Of a stretch of DNA of 63,480 nt, positions 16,505-25,200 are shown piece after piece. Numbering within the stretch: position 1 is the first letter of the stretch; each line of letters opens with the position of its first letter. The notes under the pieces were generated by a model, which saw only the letters and a list, made by a program, of their open reading frames with translations, had not been told where the DNA came from and did not search any database. Source of the stretch: Acidobacteriota bacterium (GTDB lineage: Bacteria > Acidobacteriota > Terriglobia > Terriglobales > Acidobacteriaceae); contig QIBA01000051.1 of the NCBI GenBank assembly GCA_003225175.1, positions 1 to 63,480 of the forward strand, written 5' to 3'. The position numbers were made by a program, and so were the translations under genes.

Positions 16505-17283
16505 GAGCCGAGGCCCTTACGCTGTTTGGCTGGACGGTCGACTGATACCGTATCCAGCGCGCGCCTCTGGCGCGCGACTTCATACATCACGATTGCCCCT
16601 GCGACCGACACGTTCAATGATGGAACCTTTCCCGCCATGGGAATCGAGACGAGGTAGTCGCATTTCTTGCGAACCAAATCGTGTAAGCCGTGACCTTCGG
16701 CTCCCAGTACCATCGCGCAATCCATCCGGTAGTCGAGTTGGTCGTAGCTGCGATCACCGCGCTCATCCAGACCGACAATCCAGATGTTGCGTTCCTTCAT
16801 CTCTTCGAGCGCTCGCGCCAGGTTGACGACGCGGGCGATGTTCACGTGCTCAGAAGCGCCCGCCGATGCCTTCGCAACTGTCGCGTTAACCGCCGCAGCT
16901 CGACGCTCGGGAATCACGACTCCGTCGACTCCGGCGCCATCAGCGGTGCGGATAAGCGCCCCAAGGTTGTGCGGATCCTCCACACCGTCGAGCACGACGA
17001 CAAAAATGTGCTTTCCGTTTTTATGAGCAAGAATTTCATCGAGTTCGGAATAATTTTTGCCGGTTACGACGGCAACGACTCCCTGGTGCGACTTGGTTCG
17101 CGCAAGGCGGTCAAGCTGTTCACGAGGAACAAAGCGCAACGAAACGCCCTCTTGGCGCGCCAGATCGATCAATGCCTGCAGCCGCTGATCGTGCCGCTCT
17201 CGAGCGACTTCCACGTGATCCAGCGAGCGGCTGCGTGCGCGCAACGCCTCTTCCACCGCATGGATTCCGTAGAGAGCATCCAT
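16501..17283 (-). CDS. rlmB: 23S rRNA 2'-O-methyltransferase RlmB (SpoU/TrmH family)
   Basis: A 260-residue SPOUT methyltransferase. The N-terminal part (LYGIHAVEEALRA) is the RNA-binding substrate domain. The catalytic domain holds the three SpoU motifs: LDGVEDPHNLGALIRTADG, ALVLGAEGHGL-like AMVLGAEGHGLHD, and IPMAGKVPSLNVSVAGAIV, which forms the trefoil knot binding S-adenosylmethionine. RlmB methylates G2251 of 23S rRNA; a tRNA-directed paralogue cannot be fully excluded. First gene of the leftward run; its stop overlaps the GTG start of the M1-like gene. Confidence 0.92.
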   Translation of the reverse strand: MDALYGIHAVEEALRARSRSLDHVEVARERHDQRLQALIDLARQEGVSLRFVPREQLDRLARTKSHQGVVAVVTGKNYSELDEILAHKNGKHIFVVVLDGVEDPHNLGALIRTADGAGVDGVVIPERRAAAVNATVAKASAGASEHVNIARVVNLARALEEMKERNIWIVGLDERGDRSYDQLDYRMDCAMVLGAEGHGLHDLVRKKCDYLVSIPMAGKVPSLNVSVAGAIVMYEVARQRRALDTVSVDRPAKQRKGLGS

Positions 17284-17350
17284 CGCAGACAGTGTACAAG
17301 CCCAGGATGTTCAGATTCTGCGACGCACCCTGCGACGCCCCTGCGCTGCC

Positions 17351-17514
17351 TACGTGCTTCCGGCCGCCTCGGCCGGTACGCTGGTTGGGATGTCCATTCA
17401 TCGGAGTAGAACGAAACGCTAAATCTCACAACCTCATTTTGAGAGAGCATGGGCTTTAGACATACGGCTTGGGTGCTTCAGCCTTCTACGGGCCGAGGCG
17501 GCCGGAACCACGTA
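17351..17514. repeat. Inverted pair of GC-rich palindromes
   Basis: Arm 17351-17380 (TACGTGCTTCCGGCCGCC...) and arm 17486-17514 are reverse complements apart from a few positions, enclosing about 105 bases with no gene, between rlmB and the thiolase gene. The same word in the same arrangement occurs at 27853-28012, so this is a unit of about 160 bases. Confidence 0.75.
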
Positions 17515-17574
17515 AGCAAAGGCACACCAACTGCTACGATTGAGAAAGGACTGTTCTCACAGTAAGGAGCTTTT

Positions 17575-18756
17575 TTGTCTGACGTCTTTATTCTCTCTGC
17601 CGTGCGCACGCCTATCGCCAAGTTTGGCGGCTCGCTTGCCCACATGACTGCTGCCGATATGGGAGTCATCGCGGCCAAGGCTGCGCTGGAGCGCGCCGGA
17701 GTCTCATCCGAACGGGTTGAAGAAACCATCATTGGCAACGCACGACAAGCTGGTGGAGGGCCTAACGTCGCGCGCCAGATATCCATCCGCAGCGGCGTTC
17801 CCGAAACTGTACCGGCCTATACGGTGAATCAGGCATGCGCCTCGGGACTAAAGGCGATCGCGTTGGGGTTTCAGGAGATCGCAAACGGAAGTCTGGAATG
17901 TGTGCTGGCCGGAGGTACGGAGTCGATGTCCAGGCTACCTTATTACCTTGACGGTGCGCGTTGGGGATACCGTCTGGGGAATCAGGAGCTGGTCGATGGC
18001 ATGTATCGCGACGGCTTTTTCTGCCCCATGGCGCAGATGGTGATGGGGGAAACGGCTGAAGTCTTGGCGCGGGAATTCCAGATCTCCAGAGAAGAGCAGG
18101 ACCGGTATGCGCTCTGTTCTCAGCAGCGTGCTGAACGCGCCATCCAGAGTGGACGCTTTGACGCGGAGATCGTTCCGGTCGCGATCGAAAGCAAAAAAGG
18201 TAAGCAGGTATTCGCACGCGATGAGCATCCGTTGCCCGCGGCATCTCTCGAAAACATGGCAAAGTTAAAACCAGTCTTTTCCGGAGAGGGAACTGTGACA
18301 GCAGGGAATGCCTCTGGGATCACAGATGGAGCGGCCGCAGTGGTATTGGCAAGCGAGGAGTTCACGAACAAACACAAGCTGAAGCCGCTCGCGAGAATTG
18401 TTGGCGCGACCACGGCGGGAGTCGATCCCAAGCGCATGGGTATCGGTCCAGTGCCTGCGTTGAAGAAGCTAGAAGAAAAGTACGGCATCAAGGTTTCCAA
18501 TGTCGACTTGATCGAGCTGAACGAGGCTTTCGCAGCACAAGTCCTGGCCTGCGATCGCCAGCTGCATTTTGATTACGAAAAGCTCAATGTGAATGGTGGG
18601 TCGATTGCGTTGGGCCATCCCATTGGCTGCACCGGCACGCGAATTACGGTCACGTTGCTGCACGAGGTGCTCAAGCGGAAGGCCAATCTCGGGATCGCGA
18701 CATTGTGCGTGAGCGGCGGGATGGGGATTGCCATGGCGATCGAAAACGTGGCGTAG
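17575..18756 (+). CDS. Acetyl-CoA C-acetyltransferase (thiolase)
   Basis: A 393-residue thiolase with all catalytic residues: Cys88 in NQACASGLKAI, His348 in LGHPIGCTGTR and Cys378 in LCVSGGMGIA. Thiolases of this length condense two acetyl-CoA (biosynthetic) or cleave 3-ketoacyl-CoA in the cytosol; AtoB/PhbA-like condensation is the more likely reading. The start is TTG at 17575, giving SDVFILSAVRTPI and preceded by TAAGGAGC at good spacing; no in-frame ATG fits the family N-terminus. It is isolated from other beta-oxidation or PHB genes in this window. Confidence 0.94.
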   Translation: MSDVFILSAVRTPIAKFGGSLAHMTAADMGVIAAKAALERAGVSSERVEETIIGNARQAGGGPNVARQISIRSGVPETVPAYTVNQACASGLKAIALGFQEIANGSLECVLAGGTESMSRLPYYLDGARWGYRLGNQELVDGMYRDGFFCPMAQMVMGETAEVLAREFQISREEQDRYALCSQQRAERAIQSGRFDAEIVPVAIESKKGKQVFARDEHPLPAASLENMAKLKPVFSGEGTVTAGNASGITDGAAAVVLASEEFTNKHKLKPLARIVGATTAGVDPKRMGIGPVPALKKLEEKYGIKVSNVDLIELNEAFAAQVLACDRQLHFDYEKLNVNGGSIALGHPIGCTGTRITVTLLHEVLKRKANLGIATLCVSGGMGIAMAIENVA

Positions 18757-18765
18757 CCTGGCTTG

Positions 18766-18793
18766 CGTGGTTCCGGCGCCTCGGCCGGTATGC
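18766..18793. repeat. GC-rich palindrome copy after the thiolase
   Basis: CGTGGTTCCGGCGCCTCGGC and the following CGGTA lie directly after the thiolase stop. This is the same word as at 17351 and 27853, here without a partner arm. Confidence 0.65.
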
Positions 18794-18795
18794 TG

Positions 18796-18973
18796 CCAAA
18801 GAACTCCAAAGGGTATCTTTAAGAATACGAATGCCTGCCCGCAGTGCCGCTTTCAATTGGCGCCGACCTGCCCACAATGCCAGCGCACGGTACGCATCAC
18901 TGACGCTTTCTGCGGCAATTGCGGCGAGAGTCTTACGGCGGACCATGTTTATCAGGATCGGGAAAAGCGTTAG
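18796..18973 (+). pseudogene. Double zinc-ribbon fragment
   Basis: A frame open from within the thiolase gene to the TAG at 18971 encodes, in its last 45 residues, three CxxC pairs (CPQC, CPQC, CGNC) in the spacing of a double zinc ribbon, ending SLTADHVYQDREKR. Upstream the frame runs through the palindromic repeat and has no sensible start codon near the zinc ribbon. It is probably the remnant of a zinc-ribbon protein whose 5' end was replaced by the repeat; a short real protein with an unusual start cannot be excluded. Confidence 0.35.
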
Positions 18974-19032
18974 ACAACCAGCAGCCTGCTAAACTCTGAT
19001 CGCTTGGAAACGAGCTTCAGGACTCGATATGC

Positions 19033-19060
19033 AAAGAGGCGCAGGATGCTGCGCCTCTTT
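19033..19060. terminator. Strong stem-loop after pstS
   Basis: AAAGAGGCGCAG and CTGCGCCTCTTT form a perfect 12-bp stem with a 4-base loop, 22 bases after the pstS stop. The stem itself ends in TTT on both strands, so it may work in both directions, though no longer U tract follows. Confidence 0.6.
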
Positions 19061-19082
19061 CAAGGAAGTACAGGGGAGGAGT

Positions 19083-20087
19083 TTACTGCAGGTTTTGAAT
19101 GGTATTTTTTACGCGGCCCTGGAGCTCCGGCGGAAGGGGAGCATAGTTCAGCGATTCCACCATCTTCTGGCCATCGTCGATCATCCAGCTGAGAAAGTCC
19201 TTGATGATTTTCGCTTTATTTGCATCGGATGGTTTGGTCGGAATTAGCAACCAGGTGAAAGTTGAAATTGGGTATGCGTCCTTCTTGGGGGAATTGGTGA
19301 TAGAAACGCGGTAGTCGTTGGGGATTTTTACGCCGTTCGAGGCCGCGCTGGTGTTCTGCAGATCGGCCTTCACGAATGCGCCGGCCGCATTCTTTACCGA
19401 GCCGTACGGGATCTTGCTCTGTAAGGCGTAGATCAACTCGACATATCCGATGGCGCCATCAACCGCGCGAATCGTTCCGGCAACACCTTCGTTGCCTTTG
19501 CCGCCAATTCCCACTGGCCACTTTACTGATGTCCCACTGCCAACACTGTTCTTCCATTCGGGGCTGACCTTGGACAAATAATCGGTGAACACGCCTGTGG
19601 TGCCGCTACCGTCAGAGCGATGAACCACGTTAATGTTCTGGTTGGGGAGTTTCAGATCGGGATTGATTTTTTGAATCGCTGGATCGTTCCAGCTCGTGAT
19701 CTTGCCAAGGAAGATGTTAGCCAGAACCTCAGGGGTGAACTTCAGATCTTCTTTAACTCCGGGAACGTTGTAAGCCGGTACTACCGAACCCATTACCGTT
19801 GGAATGAGCTGAATAGGCGACTTCGCCTGCTTCATCTGCTCATCAGTCATGCCCACGTCACTGGCGCCGAAATCAACGGTTCCAGCGATGATTTGGCGAA
19901 TGCCGCCGCCGCTGCCAATCGACTGATAGTTGATCTCAACCTCAGGGTGCTGCTTGTGGTACTCGCTAAACCACTTGGAATAAATCGGATATGGAAATGT
20001 AGCGCCTGCTCCGTTCAAAGTCGTTTGGGCTGCCGCAGAACCGACCAGCAGCGCTGCAATTGTAAGGGTCCGCTTAAGACCTCTCAT
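19083..20087 (-). CDS. pstS: Phosphate ABC transporter substrate-binding protein PstS
   Basis: A 334-residue periplasmic phosphate-binding protein. After a signal peptide (RGLKRTLTIAALLVGSAAAQ) the mature protein shows the PstS pattern: LNGAGATFPYPIYSKW, YQSIGSGGGIRQI, DFGASD, HRSDGSGTTGVFTDYL and GIGGKGNEGVAGTI, which include the phosphate-contacting Thr/Ser/Asp/Arg. The ATG at 20087 is preferred over the upstream in-frame ATG at 20123, because AAGGAG precedes it and the signal peptide is of normal length. pstC, pstA, pstB and phoU are not adjacent, which is unusual. A Pho-box-like repeat 51 bases upstream suggests induction by phosphate limitation. Confidence 0.95.
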   Translation of the reverse strand: MRGLKRTLTIAALLVGSAAAQTTLNGAGATFPYPIYSKWFSEYHKQHPEVEINYQSIGSGGGIRQIIAGTVDFGASDVGMTDEQMKQAKSPIQLIPTVMGSVVPAYNVPGVKEDLKFTPEVLANIFLGKITSWNDPAIQKINPDLKLPNQNINVVHRSDGSGTTGVFTDYLSKVSPEWKNSVGSGTSVKWPVGIGGKGNEGVAGTIRAVDGAIGYVELIYALQSKIPYGSVKNAAGAFVKADLQNTSAASNGVKIPNDYRVSITNSPKKDAYPISTFTWLLIPTKPSDANKAKIIKDFLSWMIDDGQKMVESLNYAPLPPELQGRVKNTIQNLQ

Positions 20088-20137
20088 TGGCGATTTGCTC
20101 CTTCTATGGGTACTTAACTTCATATTCCGAGGGAGGT

Positions 20138-20155
20138 GTTACAGAATGGTTACAG
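20138..20155 (-). promoter_or_regulatory. Pho-box-like direct repeat upstream of pstS
   Basis: On the minus strand CTGTAAC-CATT-CTGTAAC is an exact repeat of a 7-mer with 11-base period, the architecture of the PhoB box (CTGTCAT-N4-CTGTCAT). It lies 51 bases before the pstS start. A TATGAA hexamer about 13 bases downstream may be the -10. PhoB control is inference from motif and target gene. Confidence 0.65.
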
Positions 20156-20266
20156 CGAAATAAATTTGCAGTAAAAGGCCGCGAACTCAGTTTGAGGATA
20201 GGCGGATGCCGTCTTGATGATGCGGCAAAGAGCACAGTAGGGCGGAGGATAAAGTTTGCCGCAGGT

Positions 20267-20288
20267 GGAGACGCAGCATGTTGCATCT
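20267..20288. repeat. GACGCAGCATG palindrome copy
   Basis: GGAGACGCAGCATGTTGCAT is a slightly decayed copy of the dispersed GACGCAGCATGCTGCGTC palindrome, in the spacer between pstS and the small hypothetical gene upstream. Confidence 0.65.
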
Positions 20289-20307
20289 GTACCGGTGAGC
20301 CAGGCAC

Positions 20308-20646
20308 CTACGGCATCATGCGGGCCAGAGCGCGGCGCAAACTTGCCACTCTCTTCGAAAGCCCCGAAGCCGCATTACTCAACGAACTAAACTTAGAGTG
20401 TGGGTGCCGGAACTCCGCTGGCTCGGCCGCGAACTCGCGCAAATAAAATTCATTAGAGAACGGACGCGGATCAAGCATCGGCATCGAAAGTTGACGCCTG
20501 AAATCCTCAAATGAAACTGTCTGCGAATCGAGCTGCGATTTCAGTTCAGAGGCAGGAGCCGAATACTGCCTGGTGGGAACGCTCGCGGTTGCAGGAACGA
20601 CGAAGGTCATGACCCCGAACAGGAACACTGGCATAATTCGGCGCAC
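20308..20646 (-). CDS. Small hypothetical exported protein
   Basis: A 112-residue protein with a plausible signal peptide (RRIMPVFLFGVMTFVVPATA), then a short polar sequence with no domain I recognise. The frame opens with GTG at 20646; an ATG four codons later would lose the basic residues before the hydrophobic core, so GTG is kept. No clear Shine-Dalgarno. It lies between folK and pstS on the same strand, 53 bases after folK. Whether it is expressed is uncertain. Confidence 0.5.
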   Translation of the reverse strand: MRRIMPVFLFGVMTFVVPATASVPTRQYSAPASELKSQLDSQTVSFEDFRRQLSMPMLDPRPFSNEFYLREFAAEPAEFRHPHSKFSSLSNAASGLSKRVASLRRALARMMP

Positions 20647-20699
20647 CCAGAGATTCTACCCAAATCCAGAGCTGCGTGCTCGTCTTGGGAGCAAGAAAA

Positions 20700-21188
20700 T
20701 TACTTAGCCGCAAGACGCCGGACGATTCCATTTTGTGGATGTAAGTTTTGCAGCAGCTCCCATGCTGTACGCCCCAAAATAGGATGTCGTACCTCTGGCG
20801 CAATCTCCGCAAGTGGTTCCAGGACAAACCTTCGATTGTGCATCGCGGGATGCGGCAGCTGCAAATCCTTCGTTTCAACAACTGTCGAGCCGAGAAGAAG
20901 GATGTCGATATCAATTGTGCGAGGCCCTTTGAGAACTTCGCGTGTGCGCCCGAGGTCAGCTTCAATCCGCCGGATGTTGGCTAAGAGTTCCTCCGGGCTG
21001 AGTGAGGTTTCGAGCTCCACAACACAGTTTATGAACCACGGCTGCTCCCGCAATTCCATGGGCTCGGTTTCATAGAAGGAAGAGACCTTACTCACGCGTC
21101 CAGCCGAGCCGAGGAGGACAATACATTCGCGAATGTTGGCCACTCGATCGCTGATATTGGAGCCGAGGGAGAGATAGGCAGTGTTCAT
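20700..21188 (-). CDS. folK: Hydroxymethyldihydropteridine pyrophosphokinase FolK
   Basis: A 162-residue cytosolic enzyme of folate synthesis that transfers pyrophosphate from ATP to 6-hydroxymethyl-7,8-dihydropterin. The N-terminal YLSLGSNISDR, SSFYETEPM, WFINCVVELET, and the signature GPRTIDIDILL (with the two metal-binding Asp) followed by LPHPAMHNRRFVLEPLAEI are diagnostic. It stands alone, divergent from the malate synthase gene; other fol genes are not present nearby. The start ATG at 21188 yields the family N-terminus. Confidence 0.96.
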   Translation of the reverse strand: MNTAYLSLGSNISDRVANIRECIVLLGSAGRVSKVSSFYETEPMELREQPWFINCVVELETSLSPEELLANIRRIEADLGRTREVLKGPRTIDIDILLLGSTVVETKDLQLPHPAMHNRRFVLEPLAEIAPEVRHPILGRTAWELLQNLHPQNGIVRRLAAK

Positions 21189-21195
21189 GAGTCAG

Positions 21196-21221
21196 GTAGA
21201 GACACAGCATGCTGCGTCTCC
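21196..21221. repeat. GACGCAGCATGCTGCGTC palindrome between folK and malate synthase
   Basis: GTAGAGACACAGCATGCTGC and the following GTCTCC make a near-perfect palindrome immediately upstream of the folK start, followed at 21224-21237 by a partial second copy. It lies in the shared divergent promoter region. Confidence 0.75.
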
Positions 21222-21306
21222 TCGATGCAGCATGTTATGCCAACCCAGCATGGTGCTCGCTGCAAAGGATGCGCGACTGACTCACGCCTGTTACAGTTTC
21301 ACCAGC

Positions 21307-22872
21307 ATGGACCAACTGCACGGTTTTGACATCAACTCCGCGCCTCAGAACTTCGATCCAAAGCGTACACTCCCGAGCGGATTTCTTGAATTCTTTCTTC
21401 GTTTGCATGAGCGTTTCACGCCAAGACAGCGCGAGCTCGTTGGCAAACGCAAACGCGTACTGGCCGATGCTCATGCAGGGAAGATGCCGAACCATCTTCC
21501 TCCATCGGAGGCAACGCAGGCGAAGTGGAGCATCACATTACCAGAATGGTGCCAGGACCAACGCAACCAGATGACTGGCCCGGCAGATGACGCCGAGTTA
21601 GTCGTCAAAATGCTCAACTCCGGCGCTCCCGGCGTGATGCTCGACCTGGAAGATTCGATGGCGAACTTCTGGGACCATCTCGAGCTTGGCATCAATAACA
21701 TTCATGCGGCCCTGCGCGGCGAACTGACTTATTTCGACAAGAAGCGGAATAAGCAAATTGGAATTAACGAGAGCAAGACGGTGATCTTCACTCGTGCGCG
21801 AGGACTGCATCTTTCTCAGCGCCTGCCGGGAATCAAAGGTGACGATCTGGCCTCGGCTTCGCTCTACGATGTGTGCCGCATGGCGTTTGACGTAGATCCC
21901 GGCAAGTTGAAGCATCCGCTGTCGTTCTACATTCCCAAATCAGAATCAGCCGAGGAAGCCCTATGGTGGAATGATTTGTTCAATGAGATCGAGAAGCTGC
22001 GCGGGTGGCAGCACGGCTACATCAAATGCATGGCACTGGTCGAGTCGCATCCCCAGGCATTCCAGATGGAGGAGTTTCTCTACAACCTGCGGGATCACAT
22101 GCTCGGCTTAAACCTCGGGCGTTGGGATTACATGGCCTCGCTGATCCACTTCAATCTCAACGATCCGGAGTGGGTACTTCCCGACCGCAACACGATCCCG
22201 CACGACATCGCATTCTTCCAAAACCTGCGCGATCTGCTGGTCTCGATCTGCCATGGTCGTGGCACGTTTGCCATTGGCGGTATGACCGCACTGTATCCTG
22301 ATCGTACAAATCCTGAGCTGAACGCTCGCGCATTGGCAGTTCTGGAAAAAGATAAGAAGAATGAATCCGACCGTGGCTTCGACGGCGCCTGGACGGGGCA
22401 CCCGGATCAAAACCAAATCGCCGTAGATCAATTCCCATTTCCGAATCAGATCAAGACGCACAGGCCAGTCGGCGAACGCTATCCCGACCTGCGCCCAAAA
22501 CCGACTCGCGTAGGCAAGCGCACAATTAGTGGCACGCGCGCGGCTGTGCGCACTGTAATTCGCTATCGAAATGGAGTGCTGAACGGCAAGGGTGCCAGCC
22601 TGCTCGACGGCTACATGGAAGACTTGGCCACGGACCGCATCTATCGCCTAATGATCGCGCAGCGCGTGACACATCGCGACAAGGTCCCATTGACCGACGA
22701 CAATGGCAAGCCCGTAAAGCACACGCCGGAACTGATCACCCGCCTCTTCGACGAGGAGCTGGAGAAGCTGATAAATGCTCTCCCTGACGGAGATCCGCAA
22801 ATCAATACCTTCCGCCAGGCTCGCAAGATCGCCGAAGCCATGATCGTGAACGGCGAAATCGATCCGGTGTGA
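21307..22872 (+). CDS. aceB: Malate synthase A
   Basis: A 521-residue enzyme condensing glyoxylate with acetyl-CoA to malate. It matches the A isoform in length and motifs: GAPGVMLDLEDSMANFWDH, VIFTRARGLHL with the catalytic Arg, DYMASLIHF, HGRGTFAIGGMTALYP and DGAWTGHPDQ. The frame is open to 21181, but this extra part runs through a dispersed palindrome; the ATG at 21307 gives the expected N-terminus (MDQLHGF). No strong Shine-Dalgarno precedes it. Isocitrate lyase is not in the window, so the other half of the glyoxylate shunt must lie elsewhere if present. Confidence 0.94.
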   Translation: MDQLHGFDINSAPQNFDPKRTLPSGFLEFFLRLHERFTPRQRELVGKRKRVLADAHAGKMPNHLPPSEATQAKWSITLPEWCQDQRNQMTGPADDAELVVKMLNSGAPGVMLDLEDSMANFWDHLELGINNIHAALRGELTYFDKKRNKQIGINESKTVIFTRARGLHLSQRLPGIKGDDLASASLYDVCRMAFDVDPGKLKHPLSFYIPKSESAEEALWWNDLFNEIEKLRGWQHGYIKCMALVESHPQAFQMEEFLYNLRDHMLGLNLGRWDYMASLIHFNLNDPEWVLPDRNTIPHDIAFFQNLRDLLVSICHGRGTFAIGGMTALYPDRTNPELNARALAVLEKDKKNESDRGFDGAWTGHPDQNQIAVDQFPFPNQIKTHRPVGERYPDLRPKPTRVGKRTISGTRAAVRTVIRYRNGVLNGKGASLLDGYMEDLATDRIYRLMIAQRVTHRDKVPLTDDNGKPVKHTPELITRLFDEELEKLINALPDGDPQINTFRQARKIAEAMIVNGEIDPV

Positions 22873-23173
22873 AAAAAGCGGCGAAGGTACGGAGCTCATT
22901 CGCATTATCCGTCCGTTCTGTTCTTTTGTCCCATCCTCATCGATGACACCGTGAGTGGCTTAATTTGCTGAAACTTTGGAAGAAGCTCCGCAATCTGACA
23001 AATGCAGTCCACCGCGAGACTTTTTCTTTGCGCTGCATGGTCTCTTTATGGTTTGAGACATTTGGTTGAGTGGCGCGTGGGATCTGCTGTTTCGCGTTTT
23101 CAAAGAAAACGCAGATGCCTCCAGGCCGCAGCAGCCTTGTTGTCCCATCGGCGGCTGAGAGGCGGTTTGAGGC
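22873..23173. other. Gap after malate synthase
   Basis: A 300-base stretch without a convincing gene. It holds one clear hairpin, GCGTTTTC/GAAAACGC with a 3-base loop at 23094-23112, without a U tract. Nothing else was recognised. Confidence 0.5.
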
Positions 23174-24106
23174 ATGACAGTCTCTGGGTTTCAGCGAGCG
23201 ATGAGAACATCACCTGAGGATTCAGTCTGGCACGAGGGCGAACTCGCTGTTCAACTGCGTGCCGGGGTTGGAGAAGTGTCTCGGCGCGGGATTCATTCGC
23301 AAATCCCCGACGGACTTGTCGGTTTTCTTAGCGAGCGACGTCTGGTTGTGTTTGCCAGCATTGATTCCGACCGCAGGACCTGGGCATCGCTGCGACTCGC
23401 AGAACCGGGCTTTCTGCGCGTGTTGGATCGGCTCACGTTGGAGACGGGTGCTGCCGACCTGGACGGAGATCCGCTCTTGCCAAATCTGAAGCAGAATCCC
23501 AATCTCGGCATGGTGATCATTGATCTAGCTACTCGCCGGCGCGTTCGTATTAATGGTGAGGCGGAGGTCTTGCCCCACGACGGCTTGCGGGTTCAAGCTC
23601 GTCAGGTCTACGGTAATTGCCAGCAGTACATCCAATTGCGAGTGGCGGAAGAAGCGCGACAGACTAACAGGGCATCGAGCCTGATTTCGCGCGGCACTCA
23701 ATTAACCCCAGTGCAGCGCGAATGGATCGCGCATGCCGACACGCTCTTCATTGCGAGCGCTCATCCTGAGCGCGGAGCAGACGCCTCCCATCGCGGAGGC
23801 AGACCTGGTTTTGTAAGAGTCGACGGAGATTCCCGTCTTACCATCCCGGATTACAGCGGCAATAGGATGTTCAACACGCTGGGCAATATCGAAGTAAGCC
23901 CGCGCGTCGGCTTGGTCTTTCCCGATTTTGCACAGGGACGCACTCTGCAGCTTTCTGGCTCGGCAACGATCGACTGGGACTCCGATCGCGGCGCATTTCC
24001 GGGAGCCCAGCGCCTGCTCAGGTTCGAGATTGAGAAGGTTATCGAAATCGGGCAGCCTTGGCTGGCGAGTTACAGGCTCAGGGAATATTCGCAATTCAAT
24101 CCTTAG
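23174..24106 (+). CDS. Pyridoxamine 5'-phosphate oxidase family FMN-barrel protein
   Basis: A 310-residue protein with two split-barrel FMN-binding-like halves. The second half has LFIASAHPERGADASHRGG followed by FVRVDGDSRLTIPDYSGNR and NIEVSPRVGLVFPDF, a pattern typical of the large flavin-reductase-like PPOX subfamily. The first half keeps VGFLSERRLVVFASID and LGMVIIDLATRRRVRINGEA. The substrate is unknown; members bind FMN, F420 or haem. The ATG at 23174 is chosen as the frame's first start and fits the length of relatives. It lies alone upstream of the YCII cluster. Confidence 0.85.
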   Translation: MTVSGFQRAMRTSPEDSVWHEGELAVQLRAGVGEVSRRGIHSQIPDGLVGFLSERRLVVFASIDSDRRTWASLRLAEPGFLRVLDRLTLETGAADLDGDPLLPNLKQNPNLGMVIIDLATRRRVRINGEAEVLPHDGLRVQARQVYGNCQQYIQLRVAEEARQTNRASSLISRGTQLTPVQREWIAHADTLFIASAHPERGADASHRGGRPGFVRVDGDSRLTIPDYSGNRMFNTLGNIEVSPRVGLVFPDFAQGRTLQLSGSATIDWDSDRGAFPGAQRLLRFEIEKVIEIGQPWLASYRLREYSQFNP

Positions 24107-24251
24107 TCGCTCAACCCGGCTCTCCCCAAGCTGACACACCCAGTCGCGCAGCAAAATATTTCTCCAAAAAAAGAGATTGGACTTGTCGATTACCGCCTTT
24201 CCCATACGCCGTCTGAGTGAAGGCAAGATTCTTCATCAGGAGAAAATAGCA

Positions 24252-24686
24252 ATGAGAGTCATCGTGATCGTTAAGGCCAGCAAAGATTCGGAGGCTGGCA
24301 AGTTACCGAGCGAGAAATTGCTCACTGAAATGGGAAAGTTTAACGAGGAGCTGGTGAAAGCTGGAATCATGTTGGCCGGCGAGGGTTTGCATCCGAGCTC
24401 GAAGGGCGCTCGCGTGCAATTTTCCGGGACGAAGCGCAGGGTGATCGACGGACCTTTTAGCGAAACTAAGGAGCTGATCGCGGGATTCTGGCTGTGGAAG
24501 GTGAAGTCGCTTGAGGAAGCCATTGAATGGGTGAAGCGCTGCCCCAATCCGATGGAAGGGGAAAGTGAAATTGAGATCCGCCCGATCTTCGAGGCAGATG
24601 ATTTCGGTAAGGAGTTCACGCCGGAGCTGAGGGCACAAGAGGATCGCATTCGCCAGCGGATAGCTGCGAACACGAACAAGAGATAG
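24252..24686 (+). CDS. YCII-related (DGPF domain) protein
   Basis: A 144-residue small protein of the YCII/DGPF family. The DGPF motif appears in RRVIDGPFSETKELIAGFW; around it are LLTEMGKFNEELVKAG and the EEAIEWVKRCPNPMEGESEI strand-helix element. The ATG at 24252, preceded by AGGAG, is preferred to the frame's opening at 24177. Such genes are known companions of ECF42 sigma factors, one of which is encoded at 28650. The biochemical role of the family is not established. The next YCII gene begins 38 bases downstream. Confidence 0.9.
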   Translation: MRVIVIVKASKDSEAGKLPSEKLLTEMGKFNEELVKAGIMLAGEGLHPSSKGARVQFSGTKRRVIDGPFSETKELIAGFWLWKVKSLEEAIEWVKRCPNPMEGESEIEIRPIFEADDFGKEFTPELRAQEDRIRQRIAANTNKR

Positions 24687-24724
24687 AGATCCTGAAGAAG
24701 AGATTAGAGCCTCAGGAGAAAGAC

Positions 24725-25150
24725 ATGCGATTCCTCATCATGGTAAAAGGCAACAAAGAGACAGAATCCGGCAGATTGCCCAAGGACCGGCTGATTGCGG
24801 CTATGGCAACGTACCACGAGGAGCTGGCAAGAGCTGGCGTGCTGCTGGATGCATCTGGGCTGCAGCCGACGTCAAAAGGCTGGCGCGTTCGCTATTCGCG
24901 CGCCAAGCGGACGGTGATTGACGGCCCGTTTACCGAGTCGAAAGAGCTGGTCGCGGGATATACATTGATCCAGGCGAAGTCTCGAGAAGAAGCTCAACAG
25001 TGGGTGAAGCGCTTCCCTGCTCCTTTCGGTGAAGATGCCGAGGGAGAGATCGAGGTTCGGCAGTTATATGAGCTGGATGATTTCCAACCCAGTGATGCGG
25101 TGGAACGCTTTCGCGAGATGGAGAAGGATTTCGTGGGAAAGCAGAAGTAG
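24725..25150 (+). CDS. YCII-related (DGPF domain) protein, second copy
   Basis: A 141-residue paralogue of the upstream gene, with RTVIDGPFTESKELVAGY and EEAQQWVKRFPAPFGEDAEG. AGGAGAAAGAC precedes the ATG. The two copies are similar along the whole length, so they likely arose by tandem duplication. 50 bases separate it from the DoxX-VOC gene, so one transcript is likely. Possible target of the ECF42-type sigma factor at 28650. Confidence 0.9.
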   Translation: MRFLIMVKGNKETESGRLPKDRLIAAMATYHEELARAGVLLDASGLQPTSKGWRVRYSRAKRTVIDGPFTESKELVAGYTLIQAKSREEAQQWVKRFPAPFGEDAEGEIEVRQLYELDDFQPSDAVERFREMEKDFVGKQK

Positions 25151-25200
25151 CAGTATCCCTTCAAAATTCCTGGATTGAATACAGGCGAGGTGGAGAAGAA

